Under the pieces are notes generated by a model. It saw nothing but the letters and a program-made list of their open reading frames with translations, was not told where the DNA came from and searched no databases. From positions 1 to 60,016 of the forward strand of contig CAJQMI010000025.1 in assembly GCA_905479395.1 (NCBI GenBank): a stretch of 60,016 nt of DNA, read 5' to 3'. Positions 23,980 to 32,996 of this stretch are shown piece after piece; within the stretch, counting starts at the first letter, position 1; every line of letters starts with the position of its first letter. Source of the stretch: an uncultured Flavobacteriales bacterium (GTDB taxonomy: Bacteria > Bacteroidota > Bacteroidia > Flavobacteriales_D > Sanyastnellaceae). Position numbers and translations under genes: made by a program.

Positions 23980-24366
23980 ATGGAAGTCATCAATACATCT
24001 GGCCGAAGGAAGACCGCAGTAGCGCGTTTGTACATGAAGCCCGGAAAAGGAAACGTTACCGTGAACAAGCGTGACGTGGCTACTTACTTCAGCACATCTG
24101 TGTTGCAGTACAAAATCAATCAGCCTTTCATGCTGACTGAGACAACAGGTCAATATGACGTACAAGTCAACGTTGACGGCGGAGGCATCACAGGACAGGC
24201 AGAGGCAGTCCGTTTGGCCATCTCAAAGGCGTTGATTGAAATCAACCCTGATTGGAAGCCAGCGTTGAAGCAGGTCGGTCTCACGACACGTGATCCCCGA
24301 ATGGTTGAGCGAAAGAAATTCGGTCAAAAGAAAGCGCGTAAGAAGAGTCAGTTCTCCAAGCGTTAA
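23980..24366 (+). CDS. rpsI: 30S ribosomal protein S9
   Basis: The 128-residue uS9, whose C-terminal tail contacts P-site tRNA in the 30S head. It starts MEVINTSGRRKTAVARLYMKPG, with VNVDGGGITGQAEAVRLAISKAL in the middle. The basic end ERKKFGQKKARKKSQFSKR ends in the required SKR with the invariant terminal Arg. Co-transcribed with rplM. A 99-bp gap to rpsB contains a tiny CGCG/CGCG inverted repeat (24418-24430) but no convincing terminator. Confidence 0.97.
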   Translation: MEVINTSGRRKTAVARLYMKPGKGNVTVNKRDVATYFSTSVLQYKINQPFMLTETTGQYDVQVNVDGGGITGQAEAVRLAISKALIEINPDWKPALKQVGLTTRDPRMVERKKFGQKKARKKSQFSKR

Positions 24367-24465
24367 TCACACCCAACAGAACATTATTATTTGTTTAGCA
24401 TCCAAATTCTTTGGACTCGCGAATCACGCGGCTACCATCGGATTGCTTAAACCAGGAAAGTAAAC

Positions 24466-25368
24466 ATGGAAAAGACAACATTCGAGCAAATGCTCCAAGC
24501 CGGAGTTCACTTCGGCCACCTCAAGCGCAAGTGGAACCCACACATGGCGCCGTACATCTTCACAGAGAAGAAAGGCATTCACATCATTGACTTGCACAAA
24601 ACAGGCGTAAAGCTTGAAGAAGCTGCAGCAGCGATGAAGCAAATTGCCAAGAGCGGTAAGAAAATCTTGTTCGTTGCGACGAAGAAGCAAGCAAAAGAAA
24701 TTGTTGCCGATCGCGTCAAGGCTGTAGGCATGCCCTACGTCACCGAGCGCTGGTCTGGAGGAATGTTGACCAATTTTGCAACCATCCGAAAGGGGGTTCG
24801 AAAGATGTCACAGATTGACAAAATGGAGCAGGATGGTACGTTGAACACCATGTCCAAGCGTGAGCGCTTGCAGGTGAGCCGTCAGCGCGCCAAGTTGGAG
24901 AAGAACCTTGGTTCTATCTCGGATTTGACCCGCATCCCGTCCGCAATCTTCATTGTAGACGTTGTGAAAGAAAACATTGCACTTGCAGAGGCTCGCAAAT
25001 TGGGAATCCCTGTATTTGCCATGGTGGATACAAACTCGGATCCACGGCCTGTGGACTTCCCAATCCCAGCAAATGATGACGCAAGCCGTTCCATTGGTTT
25101 GGTTTTGGACGTTTTGGTTCAAGCAGTAGCAGAAGGTTTGCAAGACCGCAAAGCGGACAAGGATCAAGCCGATGCTCAAGCTGCAGCCAAGAAAGCGAAA
25201 GCAGAAGCTGCGAAAGCTGCTCCGGAAGTGAGTGAAGAGGCCGCTGCTGAAGCGCCTGTTGCTGCTGAAGCGCCTGTTGCTGCTGAAGAAGTTGTTGCTG
25301 TCGAAGCGAAGACTGAAGCGAAGACTGAAGACAAGGCGGAAGACAAGGCGGACGAGAAGAAGGCCTAA
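24466..25368 (+). CDS. rpsB: 30S ribosomal protein S2 with Ala/Glu/Lys-rich tail
   Basis: The 300-residue uS2. The conserved body is residues 1-235: MLQAGVHFGHLKRKWNP, YIFTEKKGIHIIDL, RWSGGMLTNFATI, and IPVFAMVDTNSDP with IPANDDASRSI. The last 65 or so residues are a low-complexity Ala/Glu/Lys tail made by short DNA repeats (25243-25350), absent from shorter S2 proteins such as the 241-residue E. coli one; Bacteroidota S2 often has such tails. S2 bridges S1 and the 30S body. It is followed by tsf as in most bacteria. Confidence 0.96.
   Translation: MEKTTFEQMLQAGVHFGHLKRKWNPHMAPYIFTEKKGIHIIDLHKTGVKLEEAAAAMKQIAKSGKKILFVATKKQAKEIVADRVKAVGMPYVTERWSGGMLTNFATIRKGVRKMSQIDKMEQDGTLNTMSKRERLQVSRQRAKLEKNLGSISDLTRIPSAIFIVDVVKENIALAEARKLGIPVFAMVDTNSDPRPVDFPIPANDDASRSIGLVLDVLVQAVAEGLQDRKADKDQADAQAAAKKAKAEAAKAAPEVSEEAAAEAPVAAEAPVAAEEVVAVEAKTEAKTEDKAEDKADEKKA
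25243..25350 (+). repeat. Short tandem repeats within rpsB
   Basis: An 18-bp unit (GCTGCTGAAGCGCCTGTT) occurs twice plus a 10-bp partial (25243-25288). Two 12-bp units are each doubled further on: GAAGCGAAGACT at 25303-25326 and GAAGACAAGGCG at 25327-25350. They encode the acidic/basic tail of S2 and are prone to slippage in multiples of three. Confidence 0.85.
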
Positions 25369-25426
25369 CCCTTTTTGATTTAGAAACCGCAACGGATGCA
25401 ATAGCCGTTGCAAATAACCATTTCAT

Positions 25427-26251
25427 ATGAGCATTACAGCTGCAGAAGTGAACAAGCTCCGTAAGCATACGGGAGCAGGCATGATGGATTGCAAAAAAGC
25501 CCTGACAGAAGCAGAAGGCGATTTTGAGAAGGCCATTGAAATCCTTCGTTTGAAGGGACAAAAAGTTGCTGCCAAGCGCGGTGACCGTGAAACTGGAGAA
25601 GGAGCGATTTTGGCGAGCGCAAACGGTGAAGGCACCTTTGGAGCATTGCTTGCTTTGAACTGCGAAACCGACTTCGTCGCAAAGAATGAAGAGTTTGTTG
25701 CAGTTGCTCAGAGCATCTTGGATGTTGCTTTGAACGGAAAGCTTACTTCAAAGGACGACCTCTTGACTCAAACTTTCCCAGGCGAAAGCATCACCATCGG
25801 TGAGAAAATCACAGAGCAGATCGGAAAGATTGGTGAGAAAATTGAGATTGGATCGTTCGATACATTGGAAGGCACGAGCGTAGCATCTTACATCCACCCG
25901 GGCAATCGTCTAGCTACGCTAGTAGCATTTGATGGAGCTGTCGGTGAAGGTGGTCGTGACGTAGCGATGCAAGCAGCGGCCATGGCGCCTGTTGCCTTGG
26001 ACGAGTCTACGATTCCGGCTGATTTGATTGAGAAAGAGCGCGGCATTGGCAAGGAGCTTGCAATCCAAGAGGGCAAGCCCGAAGAAATGGCCGAGAAGAT
26101 TGCTGAAGGCCGTTTGAAGAAGTGGTTTAAAGAAGCAACATTGGTCAACCAGGCTTTCATCAAGGATGGAAAGAAGAGTGTTGCTCAGTACATTGACTCT
26201 TTGAGCAGCGGGGCAAAAGCCACCGGTTTCTGCCGAGCATCGCTCGACTGA
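25427..26251 (+). CDS. tsf: Translation elongation factor Ts
   Basis: The 274-residue guanine nucleotide exchange factor of EF-Tu. The N-terminal UBA-like domain has AAEVNKLRKHTGAGMMDCKKAL, including the TGAGMMDCK signature. The core carries CETDFVAKNEEF (the TDFV motif that inserts into EF-Tu), SYIHPGNRLATLVAF, and the C-terminal FIKDGKKSVAQYI. Length is normal. It follows rpsB by 58 bp and is closed by a strong terminator. Confidence 0.97.
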   Translation: MSITAAEVNKLRKHTGAGMMDCKKALTEAEGDFEKAIEILRLKGQKVAAKRGDRETGEGAILASANGEGTFGALLALNCETDFVAKNEEFVAVAQSILDVALNGKLTSKDDLLTQTFPGESITIGEKITEQIGKIGEKIEIGSFDTLEGTSVASYIHPGNRLATLVAFDGAVGEGGRDVAMQAAAMAPVALDESTIPADLIEKERGIGKELAIQEGKPEEMAEKIAEGRLKKWFKEATLVNQAFIKDGKKSVAQYIDSLSSGAKATGFCRASLD

Positions 26252-26275
26252 TCCGAAGAAAAGACAAAGATTTAG

Positions 26276-27064
<789 letters not shown>

Positions 27065-27074
27065 CGGTAAGGTC

Positions 27075-27638
27075 ATGACAGAGGAAATTCAGATGGCAAT
27101 GGACATGGCGCGTGAAGCCATGGATAAGGGAATCAAGCATATGGAGGCTGAGCTCCAAAAGATTCGTGCGGGGAAAGCGCACCCAGCAATGCTTGACAGC
27201 GTCAAGGTCGAGTACTACGGCTCTATGACCCCGTTGAGCCAAGTGTCCAACGTCAACTCATCCGATGCGCGAACGCTGACGGTGCAGGTGTGGGAAAAAG
27301 ACATGCTTGATCCGGTTGCGACGGCCATCATCAATGCGAATTTGGGATTGAATCCGATGAACAATGGAGAGTCCATTCTCATCAACATTCCACCACTCAC
27401 AGAGGAGCGGCGCCGTGACCTTACGAAACGTGCGCGTTCTGAAGGCGAGCATGCGCGGGTTTCTGTGCGAAATGCACGGAAGGAGGCGAATGATTTCATC
27501 AAGGCCGCTAAATCAGAAGGTTTGAGCGAGGATTTGGCAAAAGACGGAGAGTCAGAAGTCCAAAAGCTCACGGATCAATTCATCAAGAAAATTGATGAGG
27601 TATTGTCTGCGAAAGAGGCAGACATCATGACTGTTTGA
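27075..27638 (+). CDS. frr: Ribosome recycling factor
   Basis: A 187-residue tRNA-shaped protein that splits post-termination ribosomes with EF-G. Recognised by LQKIRAGKAHPAMLDSVKVEYYG, then TPLSQVSNV, and the C-terminal helix RRDLTKRARSEGEHARVSVRNARKE, whose RxxxxxxR pattern is conserved. Normal length. It converges with dxr, with 23 bp between stops; a small hairpin lies in that gap. Confidence 0.97.
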   Translation: MTEEIQMAMDMAREAMDKGIKHMEAELQKIRAGKAHPAMLDSVKVEYYGSMTPLSQVSNVNSSDARTLTVQVWEKDMLDPVATAIINANLGLNPMNNGESILINIPPLTEERRRDLTKRARSEGEHARVSVRNARKEANDFIKAAKSEGLSEDLAKDGESEVQKLTDQFIKKIDEVLSAKEADIMTV

Positions 27639-27655
27639 TCAGGCTTATGTCTGCG

Positions 27656-27670
27656 AAGGCTTCAAGCCTT
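27656..27670. terminator. Small hairpin AAGGCT-TCA-AGCCTT between frr and dxr
   Basis: A perfect 6-bp stem with a 3-nt loop overlaps the dxr stop codon, at the point where convergent frr and dxr transcripts meet. No T tract follows on either strand, so it is at most a weak bidirectional attenuator. Confidence 0.3.
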
Positions 27671-28828
27671 GAATTCACGCGCCACAGCGCGTGCCTCGGC
27701 ATCCGATGCAATCAAGGCCTCTAGATCGGGCTTTTCCTGCCAGCTTACAGTCGCTAGGGCGTGCTCTAGGATACCGGTCATTCCTGTGAATGATACTTCA
27801 TCGTTTAAGAAACGAGCGACGGCGATTTCATTGGCAGCATTCAAAACTGCGGCAGCGTTGCCGCCTTTGTGACCTGCATCAAAAGCCAGTTGGAGGTTCT
27901 GGAACGCTTCCAAATCGGGTTGCTCAAATGTCAGCTGCGGATAATCTATGAAGCTAAATCGATCAAATGTATTGGGCAGTCGATGGGGATAACCCAGAGC
28001 ATACTGGATGGGCAATTTCATGTCCGGCAAACCCAATTGCGCTTTGATGGATCCGTCTTCGAATTGCACACAACTGTGCACGATGCTTTGCGGATGCACG
28101 ACCACGTCGATTTGATCCATCTTCAAATCAAAGAGCCATTTCGCTTCGATGACTTCCAACCCTTTGTTCATCATGGACGCGCTGTCAATGGTGATCTTAG
28201 CACCCATGTCCCAATTGGGATGCTTGAGCGCCTGGGCCTTGGTCACAGCATCTAACTGCGATCGATTCTTTCCTCGGAATGGACCGCCAGAGGCCGTCAA
28301 GATGATTTTCTCGATTGGGTTTAAGACCTCGCCAGCGAGGCACTGGTAGATGGCGCTGTGTTCTGAGTCAACAGGGTGAATGTCCACCCCGGCTTGAAGT
28401 GCCGCAGCCATGACCAATTCTCCAGCGACCACAAGCGTTTCTTTGTTTGCAAGGGCAATGCTTTTTCCCGCGCGGATTGCGCTCAAAGTGGGATGCAATC
28501 CTGCGGCGCCAACCAAGGCGGTGAGCACCATGTCCACACCTTCCATCTCCACAACTTGCTCCAGAGCTTCAGGGCCCGCGTACACCTTGATGCCTGCGTC
28601 AAACAAGGTTGAATTTACTTCTTGAAACAGTTCACGTTGTCCAATCACCACAGCATTGGGGCGGAACTCAAGGGCCTGTTCAATGAGCAATTTTGCATTG
28701 CGATGAGCAGACAACACTTCGACGTGTAGTCGTTCGTTTTGTTCGCGAATGACATCAAGGGCTTGTGTTCCGATGGAACCGGTGCTGCCCAAAATCGCAA
28801 TTCCGCGCGTGGTTTCAGCTTCGTTCAC
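27662..28828 (-). CDS. dxr: 1-deoxy-D-xylulose 5-phosphate reductoisomerase
   Basis: A 388-residue NADPH enzyme making 2-C-methyl-D-erythritol 4-phosphate, step two of the MEP isoprenoid pathway. The Rossmann motif is ILGSTGSIGTQAL. ALANKETLVVAG, HPVDSEHSA (metal-binding Asp/Glu) and TASGGPF, with KITIDSASMMNKGLEVIEAKWLF split around the second metal region, are all present. The start is GTG at 28828, whose last two bases overlap the stop of the upstream MIP18-like gene (GTGA). This gives a normal length, whereas the longer frame has no homology upstream. Confidence 0.95.
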   Translation of the reverse strand: MNEAETTRGIAILGSTGSIGTQALDVIREQNERLHVEVLSAHRNAKLLIEQALEFRPNAVVIGQRELFQEVNSTLFDAGIKVYAGPEALEQVVEMEGVDMVLTALVGAAGLHPTLSAIRAGKSIALANKETLVVAGELVMAAALQAGVDIHPVDSEHSAIYQCLAGEVLNPIEKIILTASGGPFRGKNRSQLDAVTKAQALKHPNWDMGAKITIDSASMMNKGLEVIEAKWLFDLKMDQIDVVVHPQSIVHSCVQFEDGSIKAQLGLPDMKLPIQYALGYPHRLPNTFDRFSFIDYPQLTFEQPDLEAFQNLQLAFDAGHKGGNAAAVLNAANEIAVARFLNDEVSFTGMTGILEHALATVSWQEKPDLEALIASDAEARAVAREFKA

Positions 28829-29136
28829 AGGAATCCAAGTTCGAGTTTTGCTTCTTCGCTCATCATGTCTTGGGTCCAAGGTGGATCGAAAACAATGGTG
28901 ACTTTTGCACCCGTAGCCCCGTCGATCTTGCCGACTTTTTCTTCCACATCCGCAGGCAAGCTTTCTGCAACCGGACAGTTGGGAGAGGTGAGCGTCATCT
29001 CAATATGGACAAAGCCATCATCTGTGATTTTTACCTCGTAGATGAGGCCCAGTTCATATATATCGACTGGAATTTCCGGATCGAAAATTGACTTTAGCAC
29101 GTCGATCACGGTGGAATTTTGGAATGGAGCGGGCAT
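28825..29136 (-). CDS. MIP18/DUF59 family iron-sulfur assembly protein (SufT-like)
   Basis: A 103-residue protein. SIFDPEIPVDIYELGLIYEVKI is the DPEI/(V)xxLGLIY signature of the DUF59 fold, and MTLTSPNCPVAESLPADVE carries the conserved Cys region. VTIVFDPPWTQDMMSEEAKLELGF ends it, as in SufT/PaaD-like proteins. Members help mature Fe-S proteins. In many Bacteroidota this gene sits at the end of the suf operon; here it is about 23 kb away from it, between lysS (11 bp upstream) and dxr (overlapping). The MEP pathway needs Fe-S enzymes (IspG, IspH), though Dxr itself does not; any link is inference. Confidence 0.88.
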   Translation of the reverse strand: MPAPFQNSTVIDVLKSIFDPEIPVDIYELGLIYEVKITDDGFVHIEMTLTSPNCPVAESLPADVEEKVGKIDGATGAKVTIVFDPPWTQDMMSEEAKLELGFL

Positions 29137-29147
29137 GATATACGGGC

Positions 29148-30860
29148 TTAATTAGCGGGTTGAAACCAACCCTCAACTTCCTCAATAGAAAGCGCAGGCA
29201 AGTCCAATTTGTTCTTTTTTCGAAAACCGTTGAGCTTCTCTCGCAAACCGGCAGGCTTCATGCCTTCAAGCGCGGATGGGGACTCAAATCCTGCGGCGAT
29301 GATGTGCGCAATCCAATCTTCTGAAATGCCCATTGATTTGAGGCCAGCAGCATCGGGTCCTTCATCAAACACTTCAGGGCGCATTTGAGGAAACAGCAAA
29401 ACTTCTTGAATGGACGTTTGATCGGTGAGCATCATGACCAGGCGATCGATGCCGATGCCAATTCCACTCGTTGGCGGCATGCCGTATTCCAATGCACGCA
29501 GGAAATCTTGATCGATGAACATTGCTTCATCGTCACCGCGTTTTCCGAGTGCGAGTTGGTCTTCGAAGCGTTGCCGTTGATCATCGGGGTCATTGAGCTC
29601 GCTATAGGCGTTTGCTACCTCTGTTCCGTTGATGAACAATTCGAATCGTTCCGTGTAATTGGGGTCATCACGGTGCACTTTGGTCAAGGGAGACATCTCC
29701 ACAGGGTAGTCAATGATGAAGGTGGGTTGTACGAAGTGATGCTCGCATTTTTCACCAAACAACTCATCGATCAGCTTCCCTTTGCCCATTGTTGCATCCG
29801 TCTCGAGGCCTACGCTTTCGCAAGCTGCCCTGAGTTGCTCCTCAGTCTTTCCGTCAATGTCAATTCCGGTGTGCTCTTTGATTGCTTCGCGCATGCTTAC
29901 GCGCTGGTAAGGCGGAGCAAAATTGATGTCAACCCCATTGAGGTTGGCCTTATTGCCCCCGTGAACGGCTTGGCAGATGTTGGCCAAAAGCTGCTCAGTG
30001 GTCTCCATCATCCATTGATAATCCTTGTATGCAACATACAACTCGAGCACAGTAAACTCGGGATTGTGCGTGCGATCCATTCCTTCGTTTCGAAAGTTTC
30101 TGGAAAATTCAAACACGGCTTCGAAGCCGCCAACAATGAGTCGCTTGAGGTACAACTCATTTGCAATCCTCAAGTAAAGTTCGCTGTCCAGTGCGTTGTG
30201 ATGGGTGACGAATGGTCGAGCGGCTGCGCCGCCGGGAATGGGCTGCAACACAGGAGTATCGACTTCCAACCATCCTTCGCGGTCAAATGATTCGCGAATG
30301 CTACGGATGATCTGAGAACGCGCTACAAAGGTCTTTTTCACCTCCGGATTCACGACCAAGTCCACATAGCGCATGCGGTAGCGCAATTCTGGATCTGTAA
30401 AGGCGTCATGCACGTTGCCATCTTCGTCCACCTTTACGGAAGGCAAGGGCTTGAGTGATTTAGACAATACCGTGAGGGCTTTCACCTTCACGCTTTGCTC
30501 TCCGGTTTTGGTTGTGAAGGTTGTGCCTTGGATTCCAATGAAATCACCTCGGTCCAAGAGTTTTTTAAAAACGTCGTTGTACAATGACTTATCCTCTCCG
30601 GGACACATTTCATCCCTGTTGAGGTAGAGCTGAGCAGTGCCTTCACTGTCTTGCAAAACAGCAAAGGAAGCCTTGCCCATGATTCGGCGATTCATAAGGC
30701 GCCCCGCCAAGGTGACCTCCATGCCATCTTCAAAAGATGCCGCAAGGGTTTTTGACCTGTGGCTTGCCTCAAATGCTGCTGCAGGATAGGGCTCGATTCC
30801 CATCTTTCGTAGAGTTGCCAGTGAATCGCGTCGCACGCGTTCTTGTTCCGATCGTTGCAT
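29148..30860 (-). CDS. lysS: Lysyl-tRNA synthetase (class II) with C-terminal extension
   Basis: A 570-residue class IIb enzyme charging tRNA-Lys. The N-terminal OB fold includes VTLAGRLMNRRIMGKASFAVLQD. The catalytic core carries class II motif 2 (FEFSRNFRNEGMDRTHNPEFT) and motif 3 (GMPPTSGIGIGIDRLVMML). About 65 further residues follow the core (LKSMGISEDWIAHIIAAGF to EEVEGWFQ) and resemble a helical or helix-hairpin-helix appendage absent from the 505-residue E. coli enzyme. The start MQRSEQERVRR matches the family and lies 4 bp from a TAnnTTTG box. It heads an operon with the SufT-like gene and dxr. Confidence 0.96.
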   Translation of the reverse strand: MQRSEQERVRRDSLATLRKMGIEPYPAAAFEASHRSKTLAASFEDGMEVTLAGRLMNRRIMGKASFAVLQDSEGTAQLYLNRDEMCPGEDKSLYNDVFKKLLDRGDFIGIQGTTFTTKTGEQSVKVKALTVLSKSLKPLPSVKVDEDGNVHDAFTDPELRYRMRYVDLVVNPEVKKTFVARSQIIRSIRESFDREGWLEVDTPVLQPIPGGAAARPFVTHHNALDSELYLRIANELYLKRLIVGGFEAVFEFSRNFRNEGMDRTHNPEFTVLELYVAYKDYQWMMETTEQLLANICQAVHGGNKANLNGVDINFAPPYQRVSMREAIKEHTGIDIDGKTEEQLRAACESVGLETDATMGKGKLIDELFGEKCEHHFVQPTFIIDYPVEMSPLTKVHRDDPNYTERFELFINGTEVANAYSELNDPDDQRQRFEDQLALGKRGDDEAMFIDQDFLRALEYGMPPTSGIGIGIDRLVMMLTDQTSIQEVLLFPQMRPEVFDEGPDAAGLKSMGISEDWIAHIIAAGFESPSALEGMKPAGLREKLNGFRKKNKLDLPALSIEEVEGWFQPAN

Positions 30861-30864
30861 GCCC

Positions 30865-30872
30865 CAAAGTTA
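30865..30872 (-). promoter_or_regulatory. Predicted -7 box (TAACTTTG) for lysS
   Basis: On the minus strand TAACTTTG matches TAnnTTTG and ends 4 bp before the lysS ATG, implying a leaderless or near-leaderless mRNA for the lysS-sufT-dxr operon. Confidence 0.55.
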
Positions 30873-30916
30873 CATCGTGAAAACCGCATCGCGACGCTTG
30901 GTTTGCCTCAGACGTT

Positions 30917-30924
30917 TAGCTTTG
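30917..30924 (+). promoter_or_regulatory. Predicted -7 box (TAGCTTTG) for the TonB-dependent receptor
   Basis: TAGCTTTG matches TAnnTTTG, 26 bp before the ATG at 30951. TTG at 30898-30900 is 16 bp upstream and could be the -33 element. It is transcribed divergently from lysS. Confidence 0.55.
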
Positions 30925-30950
30925 CATCGATTCACAAAAAGCTATTTTCC

Positions 30951-32966
30951 ATGCGCTCGATTCTCTCCGGTGTTTTCGCTTTGGTTTTTATGGGTTGTCA
31001 AATTGTATCTGCCGCAGATCCTCTTGCAGCTGATACCAGTCAGATCAAGGTTGACTTGTCTGAAGCATCCGTTTTGGGCGTTGGCTTTGATGCCTTGCCT
31101 TTGTTGTCATCTCCCAAGTCAGCGACAGTGATGTTGCCATCAGAATGGCGAGGGACTGCTTCCATTGCGGAGGCTTTGGAATTTATTCCTGGCATGGATG
31201 TGCGCACGCGCGGAGCTTGGGGGGTGCAAACAGACATAAGCATCCGGGGCGGATCATACGAGCAAACAGCATTGCGGATTGATGGCGTTCGCTGGTCAGC
31301 GCCACATACGGGGCATCACCTCATGAACATTCCAATTGACCCTGAAGATTTGGGGCATGTAGAAGTTGTGCGTTCTGGGTCTGGACCTTGGGCTGGCATT
31401 GGTGCTTTTGCCGGAGGCGTTTTAATGGAGACTTCTGTCGATGAAGCAGGGACGAAAGCGAGCGTTACAGCAGAATTGGGCAGTTTTAATTGGACGCGTT
31501 TGCGTGCCAATGCACAAATTTCAACCGGAAAAATGCGGCACAGTTTCAGCTTATCGCAGGCAAAAACAGATGGCTATATTCCCAATTCGGATATGGAGAT
31601 CAATCGGTTTTTTTGGGGCGCACGGTACCAACGAGGACTCAGTCAGTGGAAATCACTATTTGCTGCAGAATCTAAATCCTTTGGCGCGCAGAACTTCTAT
31701 TCTTCGACCTACCCCAATCAACATGAAGAAACGGTTGCTGCGGTTGCGCAATTGGCTTGGTCCAGGCGACAAGGAAATTGGAACGCAACGGCAGCAGGTC
31801 ACGTGCGAGCGCACAGCGACCGTTTCGAATTGTACCGAGAAGAATCAAACTGGTATGCGCTCACAGATGATGGATACTACGTTGCCCCTTCACTTTTTGC
31901 CACACCCGATACCGCGGCGGGATGGTACCAAGGAGCCAATCTGCACCGCTCTGTGGTTGGGGCGATCAATGGCCAACTGAGTTGGTTGGGTGAGGCGATG
32001 ACCTGGACAGCTGCGGTGGATGCGCGTTCGGAGGGAATTCTAAGCAACCGTCTTGGATTGTTGGTGAATGAGAATTCGGATTATGCTTATGAGGATAATC
32101 GGTTGAACATCGATGCATATGTTTCAGGAAAGTACTTTGGGGCAGGAGATCGGCTGGCCGTAACCGCTACGATGGCGGTCAACGAAAACAGCCGTTTCGG
32201 AAGTTCCTTGCTTCCAGCATTGAATGCTCGAATGGCCTTTGGCCGTGGCGATCAAATTGTGGTCTTTGGTTCAGCCGGTCGTTCGGTTCGTCACCCATCT
32301 TTCACAGATTTGTATTACACATTGGGGGGCGCCGTAGGAAGTGAAGATTTGAAATCGGAATACGCAGACCAAGGAGAAATCGGAGGACGCTGGAACATTT
32401 CGGCATCGCAATCGTCGCATCAATTTTCCATTGAAACGACGCGATTTATTCGTCAAGGACGCGATTTGATTGATTGGGTGCAATTCGACGGAAGCGATTT
32501 GTATGAGGCCACCAACGTGGCCGAAGTTGACTTTTTCGGCGGAGATGTTTCCATGCTCTATCAACGGGCCGAATCCACAGAACAATTTTATGTGCGTTCA
32601 GCCCGCATTGGCGCATCTTGGCTTGAGGCCAATCGCGTTGCGTCCGGCTTTACGTCGAATTATGTCTTCGATTACATGCGGAACAAATACGATGTCATGG
32701 TGAATTTTGGTATTGCAGGGCCACTGGACTTTTCGGTGCGAGGGAGTGCTCAAAATCGCAATGTTCAGTCGTCCATCTCAGACGATTTGTTCACGCACCT
32801 TTGGGGCTTTGATGTCAATTTTCAAGGCAATGAAGGTGCTTCCTTGCTTTGGAAAGGAAGCGTGCGAATGGACAACCTCTTTGATGTGCAGTTTGCTGAC
32901 CGAGGACAAGTGCTGCAACCCGGGCGCATGGTGCGATTTGGCCTTACCTTTGCCTGGGCTGAATAA
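30951..32966 (+). CDS. TonB-dependent outer membrane receptor (BtuB-like)
   Basis: A 671-residue receptor: signal peptide (MRSILSGVFALVFMGCQIVSA), plug domain, 22-strand barrel. The plug reads SIAEALEFIPGMDVRTRGAWG, DISIRGGSYEQTALRIDGVRW, then GHHLMNIPIDPEDLGHVEVVRSGSG, the layout of BtuB and related siderophore/cobalamin receptors. The barrel ends with aromatic VRFGLTFAWAE. There is no N-terminal carboxypeptidase-regulatory domain of the SusC type, and no SusD neighbour. The ligand is unknown; cobalamin or a metal chelate is plausible by class only. The next gene is a phosphosugar isomerase in the same direction, 30 bp on. Confidence 0.9.
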   Translation: MRSILSGVFALVFMGCQIVSAADPLAADTSQIKVDLSEASVLGVGFDALPLLSSPKSATVMLPSEWRGTASIAEALEFIPGMDVRTRGAWGVQTDISIRGGSYEQTALRIDGVRWSAPHTGHHLMNIPIDPEDLGHVEVVRSGSGPWAGIGAFAGGVLMETSVDEAGTKASVTAELGSFNWTRLRANAQISTGKMRHSFSLSQAKTDGYIPNSDMEINRFFWGARYQRGLSQWKSLFAAESKSFGAQNFYSSTYPNQHEETVAAVAQLAWSRRQGNWNATAAGHVRAHSDRFELYREESNWYALTDDGYYVAPSLFATPDTAAGWYQGANLHRSVVGAINGQLSWLGEAMTWTAAVDARSEGILSNRLGLLVNENSDYAYEDNRLNIDAYVSGKYFGAGDRLAVTATMAVNENSRFGSSLLPALNARMAFGRGDQIVVFGSAGRSVRHPSFTDLYYTLGGAVGSEDLKSEYADQGEIGGRWNISASQSSHQFSIETTRFIRQGRDLIDWVQFDGSDLYEATNVAEVDFFGGDVSMLYQRAESTEQFYVRSARIGASWLEANRVASGFTSNYVFDYMRNKYDVMVNFGIAGPLDFSVRGSAQNRNVQSSISDDLFTHLWGFDVNFQGNEGASLLWKGSVRMDNLFDVQFADRGQVLQPGRMVRFGLTFAWAE

Positions 32967-32996
32967 GCTTTGAGCATTCAAAAAACGAGAGCGAAC

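Noticed and set aside
24367-24465. Riboswitch or S2 leader RNA before rpsB
   Set aside because: Only a 4-bp CGCG/CGCG inverted repeat is visible; no structure I can name.
25243-25350. CRISPR-like or minisatellite array
   Set aside because: The repeats are contiguous, in frame and within rpsB, with no unique spacers; they encode the S2 tail.
24816-25561. Long minus-strand frames opposite rpsB and tsf
   Set aside because: They are low-complexity shadows created by the Ala/Glu/Lys repeats of S2 and the strongly biased codons; no domain or start context.
27656-27670. Bidirectional intrinsic terminator between frr and dxr
   Set aside because: The hairpin is real but short, and no T tract follows on either strand; kept only as a weak feature.
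29385-30290. 301-codon plus-strand frame opposite lysS
   Set aside because: It is antisense to the conserved lysyl-tRNA synthetase core and its translation shows no recognisable motif.
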